From Glossina fuscipes (taxonomy: Eukaryota > Arthropoda > Insecta > Diptera > Glossinidae), in NCBI RefSeq assembly GCF_014805625.2, contig NW_024003331.1, positions 1 through 64,000 of the forward strand: 64,000 nt of DNA, read 5' to 3'. The notes under the pieces were generated by a model, which ran no database searches, had not been told where the DNA came from, and worked only from the letters and a program-made list of their open reading frames with translations. Positions 22,510 to 35,652 of the stretch are shown one piece after another. Position 1 is the stretch's first letter. The number at the start of each line of letters is the position of its first letter. Position numbers and translations under genes: made by a program.

Positions 22510-24480
22510 TTAATAAAACTCCTTTAGGTATAAACGCTTGTTCAGTATGGGGTAATTTTGCACTAACCCAAAAAAAAAATTATGCTAAAAACCTGCACAG
22601 AATAATACGTACACATTCACTCGAAATACAAATTTTCAGTTGTAAAAAAATTCATATTGAATTGTCATTCATGTAATTGTCAACTGAACTCTTATAAATT
22701 CTAACACATAACTCATTGTACAGATTAATGTGTGGTACTTAATTTTAATCGGATTTTTTCCCCTATATACTACGTAAATCCTAATATTCTTTTGTTTCTG
22801 TGGATTTCTAATTATGTAGAATTCATTAAAACTAAACTTTGATCACCTCACGTCTGAGGCAGATGTATTCGAGCAAATATCTCGCAATTACGGTTAAGCT
22901 TCGAAATTCTGCGAGTGCTCCTTGGAGACGTTTTATAATAACGTTAACAGCAACAATACTCGGATTTTATGCCGTACGGTTTGTAATAAGAATCAAAGCA
23001 GAGCACGAAAAATAGTAGTGACACATGTATAACATATATTGATGAAATAGATGTCTCACAATTATGGGCGTAATCAGAAAATAAAACCCCTTTGCGATGA
23101 ACGGTGTTCTTTTAATTACACAAATGACTTCAAAACTGTTAACACTGGTAGTATCAACGACTCAAAACGACGTATATATGCAAAGTCAACTATTCATCCG
23201 TTAGGGATGAGAGGGACCATTTTCTAAGCGACCTTGCGGATGGTCTTGACGAAAAAAGGATAACAGTTTTTGGATTACCTCTACTGGATCATAAATTGGA
23301 TCGGTCTGTGTTCGAGATAGCTTTAGTCTTTTTCCTATTGGATGCCTCTATGTAGACATGTTGCACTCAAATTTCTCACCCCTATTTTTTTAATTGATCA
23401 TTTTATGATCTTTTTTGGTATGTGCCGAATTTCAACTTCTTATCTTTATTTTGTAACAATGGTAATTTTGTGTTACATACCTTATGGTAAATACGATGTA
23501 TTGGATGGATGTCTTAAAATACATTTTGTTCTATTTGGCGGAAAAGCTCTGCTAGTCCATAAATGGTCTTTACAAGAGTTCAGAAAACATGTGCGAGGTA
23601 AGACAATTATCCAACCTCTAGAGTTTTAAAATAATAACGAAATGCGTACGCAAACATGCTTCATTTGCATTACGTGTTTAGAATTCATTCATCTCTTTAT
23701 ATTATTTCCAAATGCAGTTAAAAGTTTATTTTATATATTAAAATCGATACAAAGTATTCAGTATTTCCATTGACATTATGTTAGTGTTGCATTACTTTAT
23801 GTGCAACTTTGGTTGCCCTACCTGACATTCGTTTATGTTGAATAAAATATTGTTGCATTGGAATAAAACTGCTAAATCGCGTAAATTTTTTCTACAGGAT
23901 ATAAGACTCAGCTTTGTATTTAATTTGATTTTAAAATTTACAAACGATAAATTTTCACTGCATACAGCCCAATGGCGTTGGCAAGTAGAACGTTGTTGTC
24001 GAGGCTTAAACAAAGCATACTAATAATATGCTTTCTAATGTGCTGAAACACTGCGTACCTATAAACTAACATAGTCATAAACAATATTGCATAAATCGCA
24101 AGCGACTACAATACGAGGGTACCGCTTTTCTTATATATATAACTATCTAATATATATAATTATATATATATATACAAATATATATAAGCGCATATCTAAG
24201 TACATGATCGTCCAAAAAAATGCTTTCCTTTTTAATTTGCAATAAAAAGCAAACGGTAAAAGATAATAATGTGAATTTTCTTTTATTCGTTTATGCTACT
24301 TTCATGTAAATGACCGCCTCTGCGAAAATTCAATCCTAATTTTTGCCACTTTTCACAAATATATCCGCTCCCATTTCAACAATAACACGAATAATCTTGG
24401 TGAATAAGATCATGGAAGTTTGTGGTTTGTTGGGGTAAGCCAATGCCCCAACCTAACTCCAAAAGAAAAAGCCGAATAGA
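22510..24480. other. No gene seen; TA microsatellite near the end
   Basis: AT-rich. The 95-codon open frame at 23342-23629 (+) has no domain I recognise. TATATA tracts lie at about 24134-24188. No transposon relic recognised. Confidence 0.5.
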
Positions 24481-24486
24481 ATAACG

Positions 24487-24566
24487 TGTTTGGTGGATAG
24501 CATATTTCTTCAAATAGACAACAAAAGTAATGAATTTTGAGCGCTCGACGATTATCGTCGGCGTAT
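24487..24566 (-). mobile_element. mariner relic, 5' segment
   Basis: On the minus strand ACGCCGACGATAATCGTCG, then GAGCGCTCAAAATTC, AAGAAATATGCT and CCACCAAACACG match the 5' segments of the mariner relics at 9475 and 16827. The longer minus frame here (24410-24742) shows no further transposase motif. Confidence 0.45.
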
Positions 24567-24639
24567 GTGGAATAAACTAATAATATTAAATGGAAAACTG
24601 TTATTTTATGTAAAGGGGCGTCAAAACCATCGAATTCAA

Positions 24640-25530
24640 CTGTTCCAACCCACTTCCGTATCATTTTTGCATGTAGAAGTTGGTGATCAAAATTTTTGCG
24701 AACACCAAAAAATAATGGCATAGAAAACATTCCGCCTGTCACCCACGCCAGTATTAATATATGCTTGCACTCAAAAGTTTGTTTTGATGCCGCACCTAAG
24801 TTACGTTGTTTATACGTTCACGTTACGTTGTTTGCTAGTTTCGTTAAGTCTCTTTTTACTTATCCAACGGTAAGGAATGTCTCAAAGAACGGAACGGTTC
24901 TCAATAACTGGCCGCTACACCTAAGTATAGATCTACTAAAACCAATTCCGCCTTAGCGCTAAGTAGGCGTAATTCAGCTTCGATCGCGAGCATATTTCCT
25001 TTTTTATTATTTGCTTATATGTGTTTTTAAATCCGTTACTCCTGTTATATCTTACGTTTGCCATGCTTTTTGTTTTGTCTGCTCGGTCTAGTGCTGATTT
25101 GTGTGCACACTACAACACCTATAGTATGCTAAAATGGTGGCCATTTATTTTTGGTCATTGCCTTACTTATGCACAGATAGATAATGCTTTCTTTTTTTCA
25201 ACATTTTTTATGATCCTAACCACATATATTCTCCAAAATATATGCATTTATATGCGCTTACATATAAAAGTTGCATGCAAAATATACCTATTTCCATGTG
25301 AGTGTACAAACTGTACTAATAGGGATTTATTCATTTACAACCGCATATGTATTTATAAAAATACTTGCTCCTCACAGATGTCCGTAAATATATGTAAATG
25401 TTTACTTCCGACAGAAATAAGAATATTGGTGCTTATTAATTTAGACTTTTGTTTTTTATTTGCACGAATGAGATTTTATTTGCCTCAGTTTGTGTTTTAA
25501 AATTAAATGGAATTTATAATAGTTAACAAC
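24640..25530. other. Unassigned region with a 159-codon open frame
   Basis: Plus frame 25021-25500 starts with a hydrophobic stretch (MFLNPLLLLYLTFAMLFVLS) and contains many cysteines. Its second half is built from TATATGCA/TTATATG-type repetition, typical of non-coding fly DNA. No domain recognised. It is only slightly longer than the longest chance frame I would expect in 64 kb this AT-rich. Confidence 0.3.
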
Positions 25531-25539
25531 AATTCATTT

Positions 25540-26070
25540 TCGACTCATAATGACTTTTTAAGGTTAAGAGCTAGTTTAAGTACGACATAGGTATATTACG
25601 CGTATTAAGCAATGTTGCTTTAATGGACTTTAAAGAGTCCGATAATGAAAATAGGTGATAGACATCATTTACGTTAGATAAATAGATAAGATAAAGTGCC
25701 TAGAGAGGCGATTGGGGATATTAGAGCTTATTTCGCCAAGTAATAAAGGCGAGTCAATAGCACCATTTATTACTTTGATTACAAAGGAAACGCCAAGAAC
25801 AAACCTACGTTTCTCAAGAGACGGTAAGGTCAGCAGAAGCAATCTATTTTCATACTGAGGAAGAGAGGCAATTGGATTCCAACCCAAACTTCTAAGGGCA
25901 AACAGCAAGAATTGCTTTTGAATAGATTCAATTGAATCTACATAGCACCTATATGAAGGAGACCACACAACAGAGGCATACGCGAGTATCGGTCTAAGCA
26001 AACACATGTACAGCCTTTCGTAATGTAGGGATCATATTTTTTGCCAGATTCAAACCTTCGCTCTAGAAAA
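25540..26070 (-). mobile_element. Jockey-like LINE relic, ORF2 C-terminus
   Basis: An open minus frame at 26007-25669 (112 codons) reads LLRPILAYASVVWSPSYR, then IESIQKQFLLFALRSLGW, YENRLLLLTLPSLEKRR and INGAIDSP. This is the segment after the reverse transcriptase of Jockey-clade retrotransposons. Upstream on the same strand, DPYITK is found in another frame. Downstream 3' UTR blocks (TCCTTTGTAATC, GACTCTTTAAAG) are shared with 18940-20010 and 58440-59110. No endonuclease or catalytic YADD is present; the copy is truncated. Of the three related copies this one has the best-kept frame. Confidence 0.8.
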
Positions 26071-26109
26071 GAACCGCTAGGTCTTTTATGTTACGTGTAT
26101 TTTTTGATG

Positions 26110-26960
26110 AAATTCTAATTTATTTAAAGCGTGCTTGCAAAGAAGTCTTTGTGCTCAAATATTCATCACCACTATAGCCTTTCGCCATTTATCGGGTAGC
26201 TTACGTATGAAGCTCTCTCTCTCCGTAGAAACTTGATATTTTTAGGCGGAATAGTCATCGAGGCATATCTTCAATATCTGTGAAAATCTGATCAACCATA
26301 TGAATGCATTGCACAAGTAATGATTAGAAGAAGCCAGATCTGGAGAATGAATGATATATTGCAAAAGTTTCCAGCCCTAGTTGAAGGTCATGTCCTTAGT
26401 TGCTTATGATGCTTACAGACCTGCGGGGTCATGAAGTAAAGTCACGGTTTGAGTTCCTTTGCACGTAAATGGTCCTCAAACGGATCAATAAGTTTGACTA
26501 GAAAGGCTTGATATAGTTCAGATGTAACGGTTTTATTTGGTTTTGGAGGTTCGTAATTTACGAGTTCTTTCTATTGCCGCAAACGCACGGTAGGTGCGGG
26601 TGGGCGTAAATTCGACTTAGCAGGAGATGTGATGTGTTTTCATCCGTCAACTCGCTTATTTTCGCTGGCGATTGCAGTAGAGGATCATTGTTTCCTCGCC
26701 CGTAACAAATTGGTGGACAATATTTTTCTTCTTTCTTTTACAACGACTTAACCAAAAGACACAGATTTCAGCATAACAATAGCTCTCTTCGGTTAGCTCA
26801 TGAGAACTCCTTTTTATTTTTTCCGTATCTTTCCTATTAACTGCAATCTAACCCATTTATGGCTCATTTCTAAACGTGCAGCAAGCTCTTTGTGGATTTG
26901 TCCCGGATTTTGCGGTACAGTGACAAAAATGTAGAGGCACAAAAATGTGTATCATAATTT
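26110..26960 (-). mobile_element. mariner transposase relic, nearly the whole second half
   Basis: Minus-strand reading in shifting frames gives PGQIHKELAARLEMSHKWV (helix-turn-helix end), then AKSNLRPPAPTV, YEPPKPNKTVTSELYQ (the YELLPPNxTVTxxLY block), traces of the PYSPDLAxSxYxL block as SRSGFF, and finally GERESFIRKLPDKWRKA, matching the FxxGIxKLPxRWxKx end of mariner transposases. The catalytic aspartate blocks are badly worn and there are many stops. The length (about 850 bp) suggests most of a transposase gene was once here. Confidence 0.75.
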
Positions 26961-26969
26961 TTTTGTATC

Positions 26970-27930
26970 ATAATTTTCAATTTTGTGTTTAGAAAAGCAT
27001 GTTATTCTTTTAATTATTGCGAATGTGTTTAAAAGTAAATCTCGTCGTGGAAAATGTTGGAAATGAAAAATGAAGCTAACAATATTTAAAACATATTATA
27101 ATGTCCACTATATTGACAGCTGACAAGTAAATAAACGAATTAATGTGCAAACGAATTGCCAAAGAGACGTATAACTAGAATCATTCATGCACGAAATATT
27201 AGCAGACTGACGAAGAGGCGAAAGCATAAATAATTGGGGGCATAAAAACATGAAGAAGCGATAAAAGTTTCAGAAATGCTTGGCGGAGAGATAGACGGTC
27301 AGACGATAAATTCGAACAAACCGATGAACATCAGGATGGAATTTCGAACTTTTACCGCGTTTGCGACGTGTTTTCCATCACCTAATTTTTCCGCCAAATG
27401 TTTGATATATTAAGCCTCTTAGTTGAGATTATGTGCGAAAATACTCACATATTTCAATTTTTTCGAAAAAGAATTTTCAAACAAGCTCAATGCTTCTTTA
27501 GTATAAAAGTCAACTTTCGACCGAACTATAAAAGTAGTTGTTTTGCTCAAAAATTATTTTGTATTTCGGTTCAATTTTTATTTCATCGTACCTGGCCTAT
27601 TCGATCGGTTGAACAACCTTTATTTCCAATCCCTTAACCCTCATTACAAAATTAAAGCAAACTGAGGTGTTCGGCGCATTCCCAATCGGTTCGATCCGTT
27701 CTAGAAATTTTTTACAATAGTTTCTCAAGCCCTTGTTGCTAGTATTTCAAGTGTTCTTGCTACACCTTAGAGAATGGCTGTATTTAAACTTTTTTAAAAA
27801 TTTTATCGAGGTTGGCATGTCCACACGTAATAAATTGCTCAACTCTCGCCATAGGCTGGAGGTCTGGATGAAATTTTCGATATTCCCTTATGCCGAAATT
27901 AAAAAAAATATATAGTATATAGAAATATAG
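26970..27930. other. No gene seen
   Basis: AT-rich flank of the first solo LTR; short frames at 27398-27637 and 27733-27915 (+) show no domain. Confidence 0.5.
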
Positions 27931-29011
27931 TATATATATTGTAAGTAAGCGTTTTTGCTTCCTTACGAAATACAAGTCCGTCCGCTTAAAAGTCCACCCG
28001 CACCCCGCAGTCAGCAAGTCCGATCTGCCCACGCATGTCGTTCTGTGAACAATACACGAGCAGCCCCCTCCAACTTCAAATGCAGAATCATAAATTATAG
28101 TTACAAACGTAAGATCATAAAAACACACACCTATTCTTGTAAAATTAAAATGATCTCAAACTCAAGCTAAATATGCTCATACTTATATAAACAGGAAATG
28201 TATAGACACATATTGCACAGGCCTACGCTAGTTAATCCATAGGGACACACACTCCAGCACCAAACGAAGGGGAAAGGGAATGAAGGAAACTTGCATGAAA
28301 TGGCTCGTAGGCATAGAACATGCAAAATCATGCAACACAAACGAACTTAGACACAAAACCATAGGCAATATCTACACAACCGCCAAAGCACAGAATAGGT
28401 ATGAATAAGAGCTGTCCGACACAAACCAAAGCCGTAGAACTTGTGAGTCATATAACTCAAACCTTAGTCAAACACAGGTATAAAACCATATGAAATAAGT
28501 ACAACATATACAAGAAGAAATCTGTATGAATTAAAATTGTATAGAAACGCGTACATATTACGCATTACGGTAGAAATCCCGTTAGGTTGCTCAAGCATAG
28601 AGAAACTCTTGCTTCGCAATGCATAAGCATACTCGCTCTTGCAAACGCGCATACCCAAAGAATCACGCATAGCATTTTATAGTACTGTTAGGTCATAGTA
28701 ACATACAGAAATCTGTATGCCTTAAAAACTGTATAAGCGAATGGTAGAAATGCTTACATATTACGCATTACTGCATAAACCCCGTTAGGGTATACAATCA
28801 GGTAGAAACCCTTATGCTCTACAATGAATAGACGATCGGACAAAACAAATAAATGTTAGAGGCACACATAGCAATGCACACCAATACCCGTACGCGCAAA
28901 GAGTACAAACACACACACAATATTACACGAAATATCCAAAGACACGATCACACATGTAGAAATACACATAGTAATAAGCTACACACAGAGCACATGCAAA
29001 CACAGTGCACA

Positions 29012-29064
29012 AGCACTCACATACCTAACGGTGATTGGATCTCGCGATTTGGTACCTGAGTGCT
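29012..29064. repeat. 53-bp imperfect palindrome in the LTR
   Basis: AGCACTCA (29012-29019) pairs with TGAGTGCT (29057-29064), with inner TACC/GGTA pairing. The same unit occurs twice in the other LTR (36486-36538 and 36605-36657). It sits about 200 bp upstream of the TATA box, so an operator or insulator role is possible but unproven. Confidence 0.75.
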
Positions 29065-29267
29065 TAGTGAGTAGACATTTGAAGAAACATAGTAATAAGC
29101 TAGATGTAAGTTGGTTTTAAGTTGTGCATAAGTAGAATCATACAAGTCGTAACTGAGGTTGCGACCGCAGTCAACCTAAGCTAAGCATACACATAAGCAT
29201 AGAGCCTCAAAACTCATGTAAACCCATAGAACATGTTGGCAATAGGACAAGCGAGCGAGACGCAGGC

Positions 29268-29330
29268 TATAAAAGAACAGCGCATCGCACAGATTCGTTC
29301 ATTTTGGTGTCATAGCCGTCTAGGTAAGTA
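29268..29330 (+). promoter_or_regulatory. LTR promoter and 5' splice site, copy 1
   Basis: TATAAAA at 29268-29274, initiator TCATTT with A+1 at 29301, and consensus donor CTAG|GTAAGTA at 29323/29324, giving a first exon of about 23 nt. Confidence 0.65.
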
Positions 29331-29380
29331 CCCTCAGACAGATTAACAAGTGACCTGTACGAAGAGTTTTTTTTGACTTT

Positions 29381-29640
29381 ACGGATAGGGGATGCGCTGG
29401 TTAGTATTAATCGCCATCCCTGAAGGACTTTGAGGATAATTGACTTTACGGATAGAGGATGCGCTGGTTAGTATTAATCGCCATCCTTGAAGAACTTACA
29501 GGATAATTGACTTAACGGATAGGGGATGCGCTGGTTAATATTAATCGCCATCCCGGAAGGACTTTCAGGATAATTGACTTAACGGATAGGGGATGTGCTG
29601 GTTAGTATTAATCGCCATCCCTCAAGGACTGAGAGACGTT
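29381..29640 (+). repeat. Four tandem 67-bp hairpin units in the LTR
   Basis: Units start with ACGGATAGRGG at 29381, 29448, 29515 and 29582. Each holds GGGGATGYGCTGGTTA, then TTAATCGCCATCC, whose ends (GGGATG-CG and CGCCATCCC) can pair. The array lies between the donor at 29324 and a possible acceptor ending at 29692, that is, within the inferred intron. Confidence 0.85.
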
Positions 29641-30029
29641 TTTTTTTTTACTATTTTATTTCTGGACTCACACACCAACCAGGGACAACAGTCGGGCCAA
29701 GGCAGCTATGACACTGGCAACGTATCCGGTTCTTTTCTTCTAGCGCCCCGCGATATTGAAAGCGAACAGAAAGTGAAAGTCTAACGTAAGAAAAGAAAAT
29801 AAAACGGTAAGCGCGCAACAAAGTCGAGTCACCTCGCTGGTTCCTTTTCCTTGCCATAGCCCAGTTCTACACAAATTGCTGTACTTCTATCCAGTAAAGA
29901 GGAAACAATAAATCTAGGAAACTAAACACCATTCCCCCCGAAGGTCCTGATTATTTTTCTAAATTTTCTTGCAACGAATCCTGGATTGACTGAGTCATAC
30001 CCCGCCTAAGGAAACTCGTTACAATATAT

Positions 30030-31790
30030 ATAGAATTATAGTTGTCTTCCACATATTATTGATTTTGAGACCACTAAGAATAGACGCGAATAGCTCAATC
30101 GCTATTACGTTATCCAGTATGCATTCATTTTAAGTTATCTCTATTTTCACGGTCACGGAAGCGATTATAAACTTAATGTACTCATAATTTTTTACGTGAA
30201 GTATTATAATTAAAAAACGTTACAATAATTTTTAATTCTTTTAAATGCTTAAAAACCAATTACATGTTTTCCTTAATTTGACCTAAATAATACGAATGAG
30301 AAAAATCCTAGCAGATTAAAATGAAATCAGTTCAATCCATTAATCGTTTAAAAAAATATAATATTTTTCTGAAGTCAATTATGATCAAATTTTTTAGCAG
30401 GAATGCAATTCAGCATGAATTTTACAAAAAAGATGCAAAGTTTACACTAAATCGTTTTTATCATTTTATAAAAATGTATGTGAATGGAAGGAAATATGGA
30501 AGGCCATACCTGCAAGGTAACAAATGCTTGCTATTTTATCCTTTACGTTTCAAATGAAATTTTTATATATGTTCGACGCAATGATAAAGGTGTGCCGACT
30601 GTGTTTTTATGTTAATCGATGAATATCAAGTTGAATTCATTAATATTTAAAAATAGCACACTTAAGAATTTATTCTAATAATTATTTTGGCGACTTATGA
30701 TCGGGCGAAACGGGGGGCGCATGCATTTACAATGGTGAACACGACATCGTTCTCCTCCTTCATGGCTATTTCCGTTGCATGACGTGTTTTGTCTACTACT
30801 ACACTTTTTATGTCTGTGTTCTCGATACCGCTCACGGATCTAGCATTTATTTACCAAAAGGATTAAATTTAAATGTCTTATAATTTTCCTTTGACTTTAG
30901 CCACGTCAGTCATAGTCATCTTTGAAATAATTTGAAGCTATTGTGTTTCTGTATTGTTTGCTTGAGGGTACCGAAAAATTCATTTCAAAAATTCAAGTCA
31001 TTCATTCAGTCATTGATAATTACTTATCCATTCATACAGTGTTTTTGTGACTACTAATAAGTCTGCAAAAATATGAGAAGCGCTAGTTTGAGTGAGAAGC
31101 TCGTATTATTTTCTTTTCATTCACGAAGAGGAAAAGTTTAAATTTCGAATGTAGGCATCTACCTCAAGATTAATGTAAATTGCTGAAGTGAAGATAGCCC
31201 ACCAAGGCAAACGTGCACATATAAAACAAGCTAAGCCTCTAACTACGAACACAAAATCAAAAATGCTAAGTCATTGCCACTAAATCTCATCGAAAACCTC
31301 GTTATATATCCTAAAAGAATCGTGTCAGAATCGTATTATAATAATTTAAGCGACTATGGATTTTTGATATGTCGTGAAAAATTTTAAAACCTATCAGAAA
31401 AGCCTAATTTCATTACGCTCGTCACGGTCCATCACAACCAAATTAGCTATAAAATTGCCCCCTTGGTATACACAAGGCACTAAGTGCAAAATGTTGCTAA
31501 TGAATGTCACTAATGAAATGTTCAATCTTATGTACATAATGTTTTGTTTTTGTTGCTTATGAAATGTTTGATTTTATACATATAACATTTTTGTCTTTAT
31601 TCAACATGTATATTTAGGATTACGCATTACGGGCTTATATGTCTGCAATAGCAGAATATGCAAAGAAGATGTGCCGGTTGTGCTAGCGTGTTTGTCCATG
31701 CGCTTGCTTAAGAAGCGACGGCCAAAAAGAAAGAGAAGAGAGAGGTGGTGACCGCAACCAATTCATAAGTGTTTTGCCTTCGGAAGACTC
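30030..31790. other. No gene seen
   Basis: AT-rich. The 78-codon frame at 30321-30557 (+), followed by a donor-like CAAG|GTAACA, matches no family I know. Nothing else is supported between the two solo LTRs that would be retrotransposon coding sequence. Confidence 0.45.
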
Positions 31791-31794
31791 GACC

Positions 31795-31872
31795 CCAGTG
31801 AGATTTCAACCCGCGAACATTGACTTGGTAGTCGCGATTCTCCTCCACTCAGCTATTCACGCAGACGCTAAA
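31795..31872 (-). mobile_element. tRNA-like SINE head, minus strand
   Basis: On the minus strand a box A-like TAGCTGAGTGGAGG (31842-31855) and box B-like GGTTGAAATC (31802-31811) have pol III promoter spacing. Between them GAATCGCGACTACCAAGTCA resembles GAATCTCGATTAGCAACTCA of the SINE at 3911-3930. The following sequence does not contain the LINE-like tail, so this is either a truncated or a different SINE with a related head. Confidence 0.5.
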
Positions 31873-31879
31873 AATTTGA

Positions 31880-34800
31880 GAAAAATACATTCTTCTTTCG
31901 AGTCTGAAACTTTGAGATGGTAATTGCATGGAAGAAGAAGTAGGAACACAAATAAAGAAATAAACGAACAGACAAACATTCCAACGGAGACGGCTAGGTC
32001 GATTTCATCACTCACTTGAACTTTGCGGGTTTACAAAACTTTATTTTCTAAATTATTAAGTTAAATTAATTGTTAAGTTAATTAATTCTTCCCTCCATAC
32101 TCAACCTATCAATCAATCAATTTTGTCTAAAATTACTGACGAAGAATCGAAATTTTTGCAAAATATTTTGAGAATAAAAAGTGTATTTACTCGAATGAGA
32201 GACGAGAATATTGGGCGATATATAAATGACGAAAAACTTTTCAACTTATTTAATCCTTTCAAAAGTGATTTCTAAGAGTTTACGCACATTTTGTAGTTCT
32301 CTTTCATAGATCAGCATGTTAAATTGCGTTTTAGATAATTTACTTCGAAGGACGACCGTACAATGTATAAAATCTTGACAAATTTCTGGTGGCTTTTTAT
32401 AAAAGCAGCGCCACGAAAAACTGTCATTTTGTGATATTTACGTTTATATTCCACTCCTTTTGATTAAATTCCTCCCACTAAATTGTGCTTTTTATGTTAA
32501 TGTAGATTTTTTTTAATATACTTAGGAGATCTGTTAACAAATTATTTGCAAGAAGTTACATTTAGACGGCTTTAACTCTCGTTCTGGTTATGTTCCGTAA
32601 ACATAATGTAAATTGCATGTATAAGCTGATGGAGACTTCGGAGTCTCCGATGGTCGATTTAATTAACGCAATTCTTATAGCAACAAACGTAAACATTTGC
32701 AATTTATTTTATTAAATATAGAAGTACTTATAACATAGTCTAAAAATAACCCAAACTTCAAATTTTCTTTTGTAGCATTAGCTAAACAACGCATTTCACA
32801 AACGGTAAGTAGACATCACCCTTCCGTTTCATACATCAAGAATCAAAATGGCTCAAGATCACACATTTGATACAAAAAACAAGTAAGAAAATTAAATTCG
32901 GTCGGATCGAATCTTTTATACCTATCACCGTTATCCTAAAAAAGAAAGAAGAAGTGGAGGAAGAAAATTTTAATGATGTATAAAATGTGTGATCGCGGCT
33001 TATTTCTTCTATTTCCAAAAACAATTTTTCGTCGTATCGGCATGTGCGCCTTGTAGGCGTGTGCTTGTAAAAGTTTAAGTCCATTCCAAATTCTCTTTAA
33101 AGAGAAATCTTGAAACATTCAGAAATATTTATCATATACTGGAAAAAGAGTTTAGGAAACATACTGTACTGTGACGTATTCAATATCACTTAAGATTACA
33201 TTCAAAGCGAAACATACAACAGGAGGAACTGCAAAGAATTATGGTTTAAGGCAGAGGCTAGTGACTTTTTTGATCAATGTTCTATTGTAATGTACCGAAA
33301 TATCTAGGTCTTTCTCAATTTTCGGAAGAATTCCATAAATATTACCGGCAATTTCATCAATCGGTTGATCATTAAAGCGCAACGCGTCTTCATTTTTTTG
33401 CTTCTAATTTTGATAAGCTTCAAATATGATGGGAATTAAAACACAAATTTGAACAGTCATAAAAATTAAAGCCGAAAGGCATTGAAGAAAGTTACTTGGA
33501 AAACAAGGTCATAAGTAAGTTACATGACGGATATCACGGACATAAGGCATGATGGGATTGAGGTAATCTCAGGTAAAGTAACTGATCTTTGCCTCGTTAT
33601 CCCGTTAAGATTGGCCATGGCAAGCTTTGGCTGAGTAACATATGTCGAGATCGGTATTCACATAAGTTGCAAGTGCTTGCGTTTTCTTTCTTCGTCGATT
33701 CTACTAATCTTGAAGCGGTTTCATCTCTGTCTTTTGCGTGTTTGGGTGCGTAAAGCAAGGATTTAGTTTCACGGTAGTCATCTGAAAGTAAACTTTCGTC
33801 CATGATCCAACCGATGGTTAAGAAACGTCCTGGTTGCGATCACATATGATTCTGGTATGATTGTCGTTGCTATCATCGATGTGTAAATAAAAAAGTAGAA
33901 AAAAACATTTTTTTTAGCTACTTTTGGAGGCCCAAGATGCAATGTATACCGGCTGGCTCATCTCTTTGATAAATTAACAAACAAGCTAACTATTGACGAA
34001 GTAGTGAAACGGGCGCTTCCTGAACGACACCCGGTTCAATAAACACGCCTCACTGAAGTAAGTTAGTTTTCAATAAATCTCTAAAGTGACCAAGCTGACA
34101 ATTGCGTTATTTCTCAAAACAATATATCTAGGTCTTTTCATGCTCGCGAGTGTTGAGCTCTGCGCCGCAATGATTATAAGGATTCTCCTAACGAATTGTA
34201 TACATTGATTACTCATACTTTGTTGGCCACACTTAAAAATTTGCAAATTAAAAATCTAATGACGATTACGATTAAAACGAGGATTTAACCTAATGGACAA
34301 AAAAGATCTTAAATGCAAGTTTGTTAACAACGTTTTGTGTCGTCTCACTTTGCCTTAACCAGTTTTTTTCGTTCTAGTTCAAAAGTTCTCGCTAAAAATT
34401 GGCGTACCGTTTAAACTTTGGAAGTGGCGCATTTCGAGAAAGTAGTAAAGTAGTGCGCAATTTTTTGTTAATTTTTAATTCTTTTTTACGTCTTGAGAAG
34501 TCCCAGTGTAATAGATGTACCCTCTAATAAGTACAGCTGCGACACCCAAGTATGCACACGTATAAGATGTAAAAGTTGAACATTTGTTTTCTTTTTGTTA
34601 AGTGCAGCTTGCAAAATGGAGGGCAAGAAAATAAGGCGCTATTGCACACACGCGGCTTATTCCAGAAACAAATCGATGAAAAGAAACGCTTTGGAGAGAA
34701 TGTCCAACAATTATTAAGGAAGCAATTGTTAAGGGACTAATCTCAATTCTTAAAGGAGGGAATCCGGGAAGACATAACGTTCAACGCCAGGGTACTGAAC

Positions 34801-35200
34801 TTGCAAAAGAAAAAGGTTGATTTCGTCCTTCGCCAGATCCCAAGTGATTTCGAGGATGACGGCAAAGTTCCTTTGTGTTTCTTTTCAAATTTGTTCTAAA
34901 ACAAGACCATTTCAATTCTTTATGTTAAAAAATTTTGAATTTTATATATTTTTATTTTTATTTGTGCATTATTTATACAAGTCATATAACCAAACTGCAA
35001 AACCAAAGCTGACTTAATCCACGTATAAGGCAACGCATTGACAGAATTTGAATATAAATAAAAATTTAAATTTCGGAAGCAAAAGATATGGTTATCGTTA
35101 CTATAAAATATCAATTCGGTACTTCGTCCCTTTATATATTATATTTACGAATCATGTAAGTAAAGCATTAATATTATTGATAATACATGTTACTTATCAT
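31880..35200. other. No gene supported
   Basis: Contains a perfect small hairpin GGAGACT-TCGG-AGTCTCC at 32631-32648. A CAAGTAAGAAAATTAAATTC block with GGTCGGATCGAATC at about 32880-32915 resembles repeat sequence near 52770-52800. A minus frame at 33597-33803 is charged and looks coding-like in composition but matches nothing I know; it could be transposon debris. Confidence 0.4.
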
Positions 35201-35652
35201 TTAAAGTTTGTAAGGAAGCGATTTTGCTTCCTTACGAAATACAAGTCCGTCCGCCGTAGACATTTGTCCACAGCAGGCAACCCGCCAGTCCGATCTGTCT
35301 GTGCACGTCCGTTGGGGGTTCATTAGAAGATGAGCAGCCCCCCCTCCAACATCAAATGTAGTTTATAAAACGCATAGCGAATATGTATAGCTAGATTCAT
35401 AATATCACAAACCTATACTCTGTAAAGATAAAACCATAAAACACACACCTAATATACACATACCTTGTAAGATAACATCATAAAACACACACTTAATAAA
35501 CCTATACCTTGTACAGATTAATGCTTAATATCACACACCCATACCTTATAAAAGTAAAACCTTAGAAACACACACCAAGGGTAGCGTAAGAAGAAAAAGT
35601 AGAAAATACCACAGAAGCACACCACAGCACAGATTAGGAACCCCAGGGCACC

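Larger units (their letters stand above)
27939..30023 (+). mobile_element. Solo LTR, copy 1 (2.08 kb)
   Basis: Begins TGTAAGTAAGCG and ends CTCGTTACA, flanked by ATAT at 27935-27938 and 30024-30027, a 4-bp target duplication (low-complexity, so weak alone). Order inside: terminal hairpin, a GTCCGTCCG/GATCTG block, a CA-rich region with a 191-bp duplication (28516 and 28707), a 53-bp palindrome, TATA box at 29268, initiator at 29299, donor at 29324, four 67-bp units, possible acceptor ending 29692, AATAAA at 29907-29912, and a U5-like end with CCCCGCCTAAGG. No coding region. The 4-bp duplication fits Ty3/gypsy-type integration. The family is unidentified; such long LTRs are unusual. Confidence 0.85.

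Noticed and set aside
25021..25500. Cysteine-rich secreted protein of 159 codons
   Set aside because: Composition and TATATG-type repetition look non-coding, no domain is visible, and the length is only slightly above chance. Kept as a low-confidence note only.
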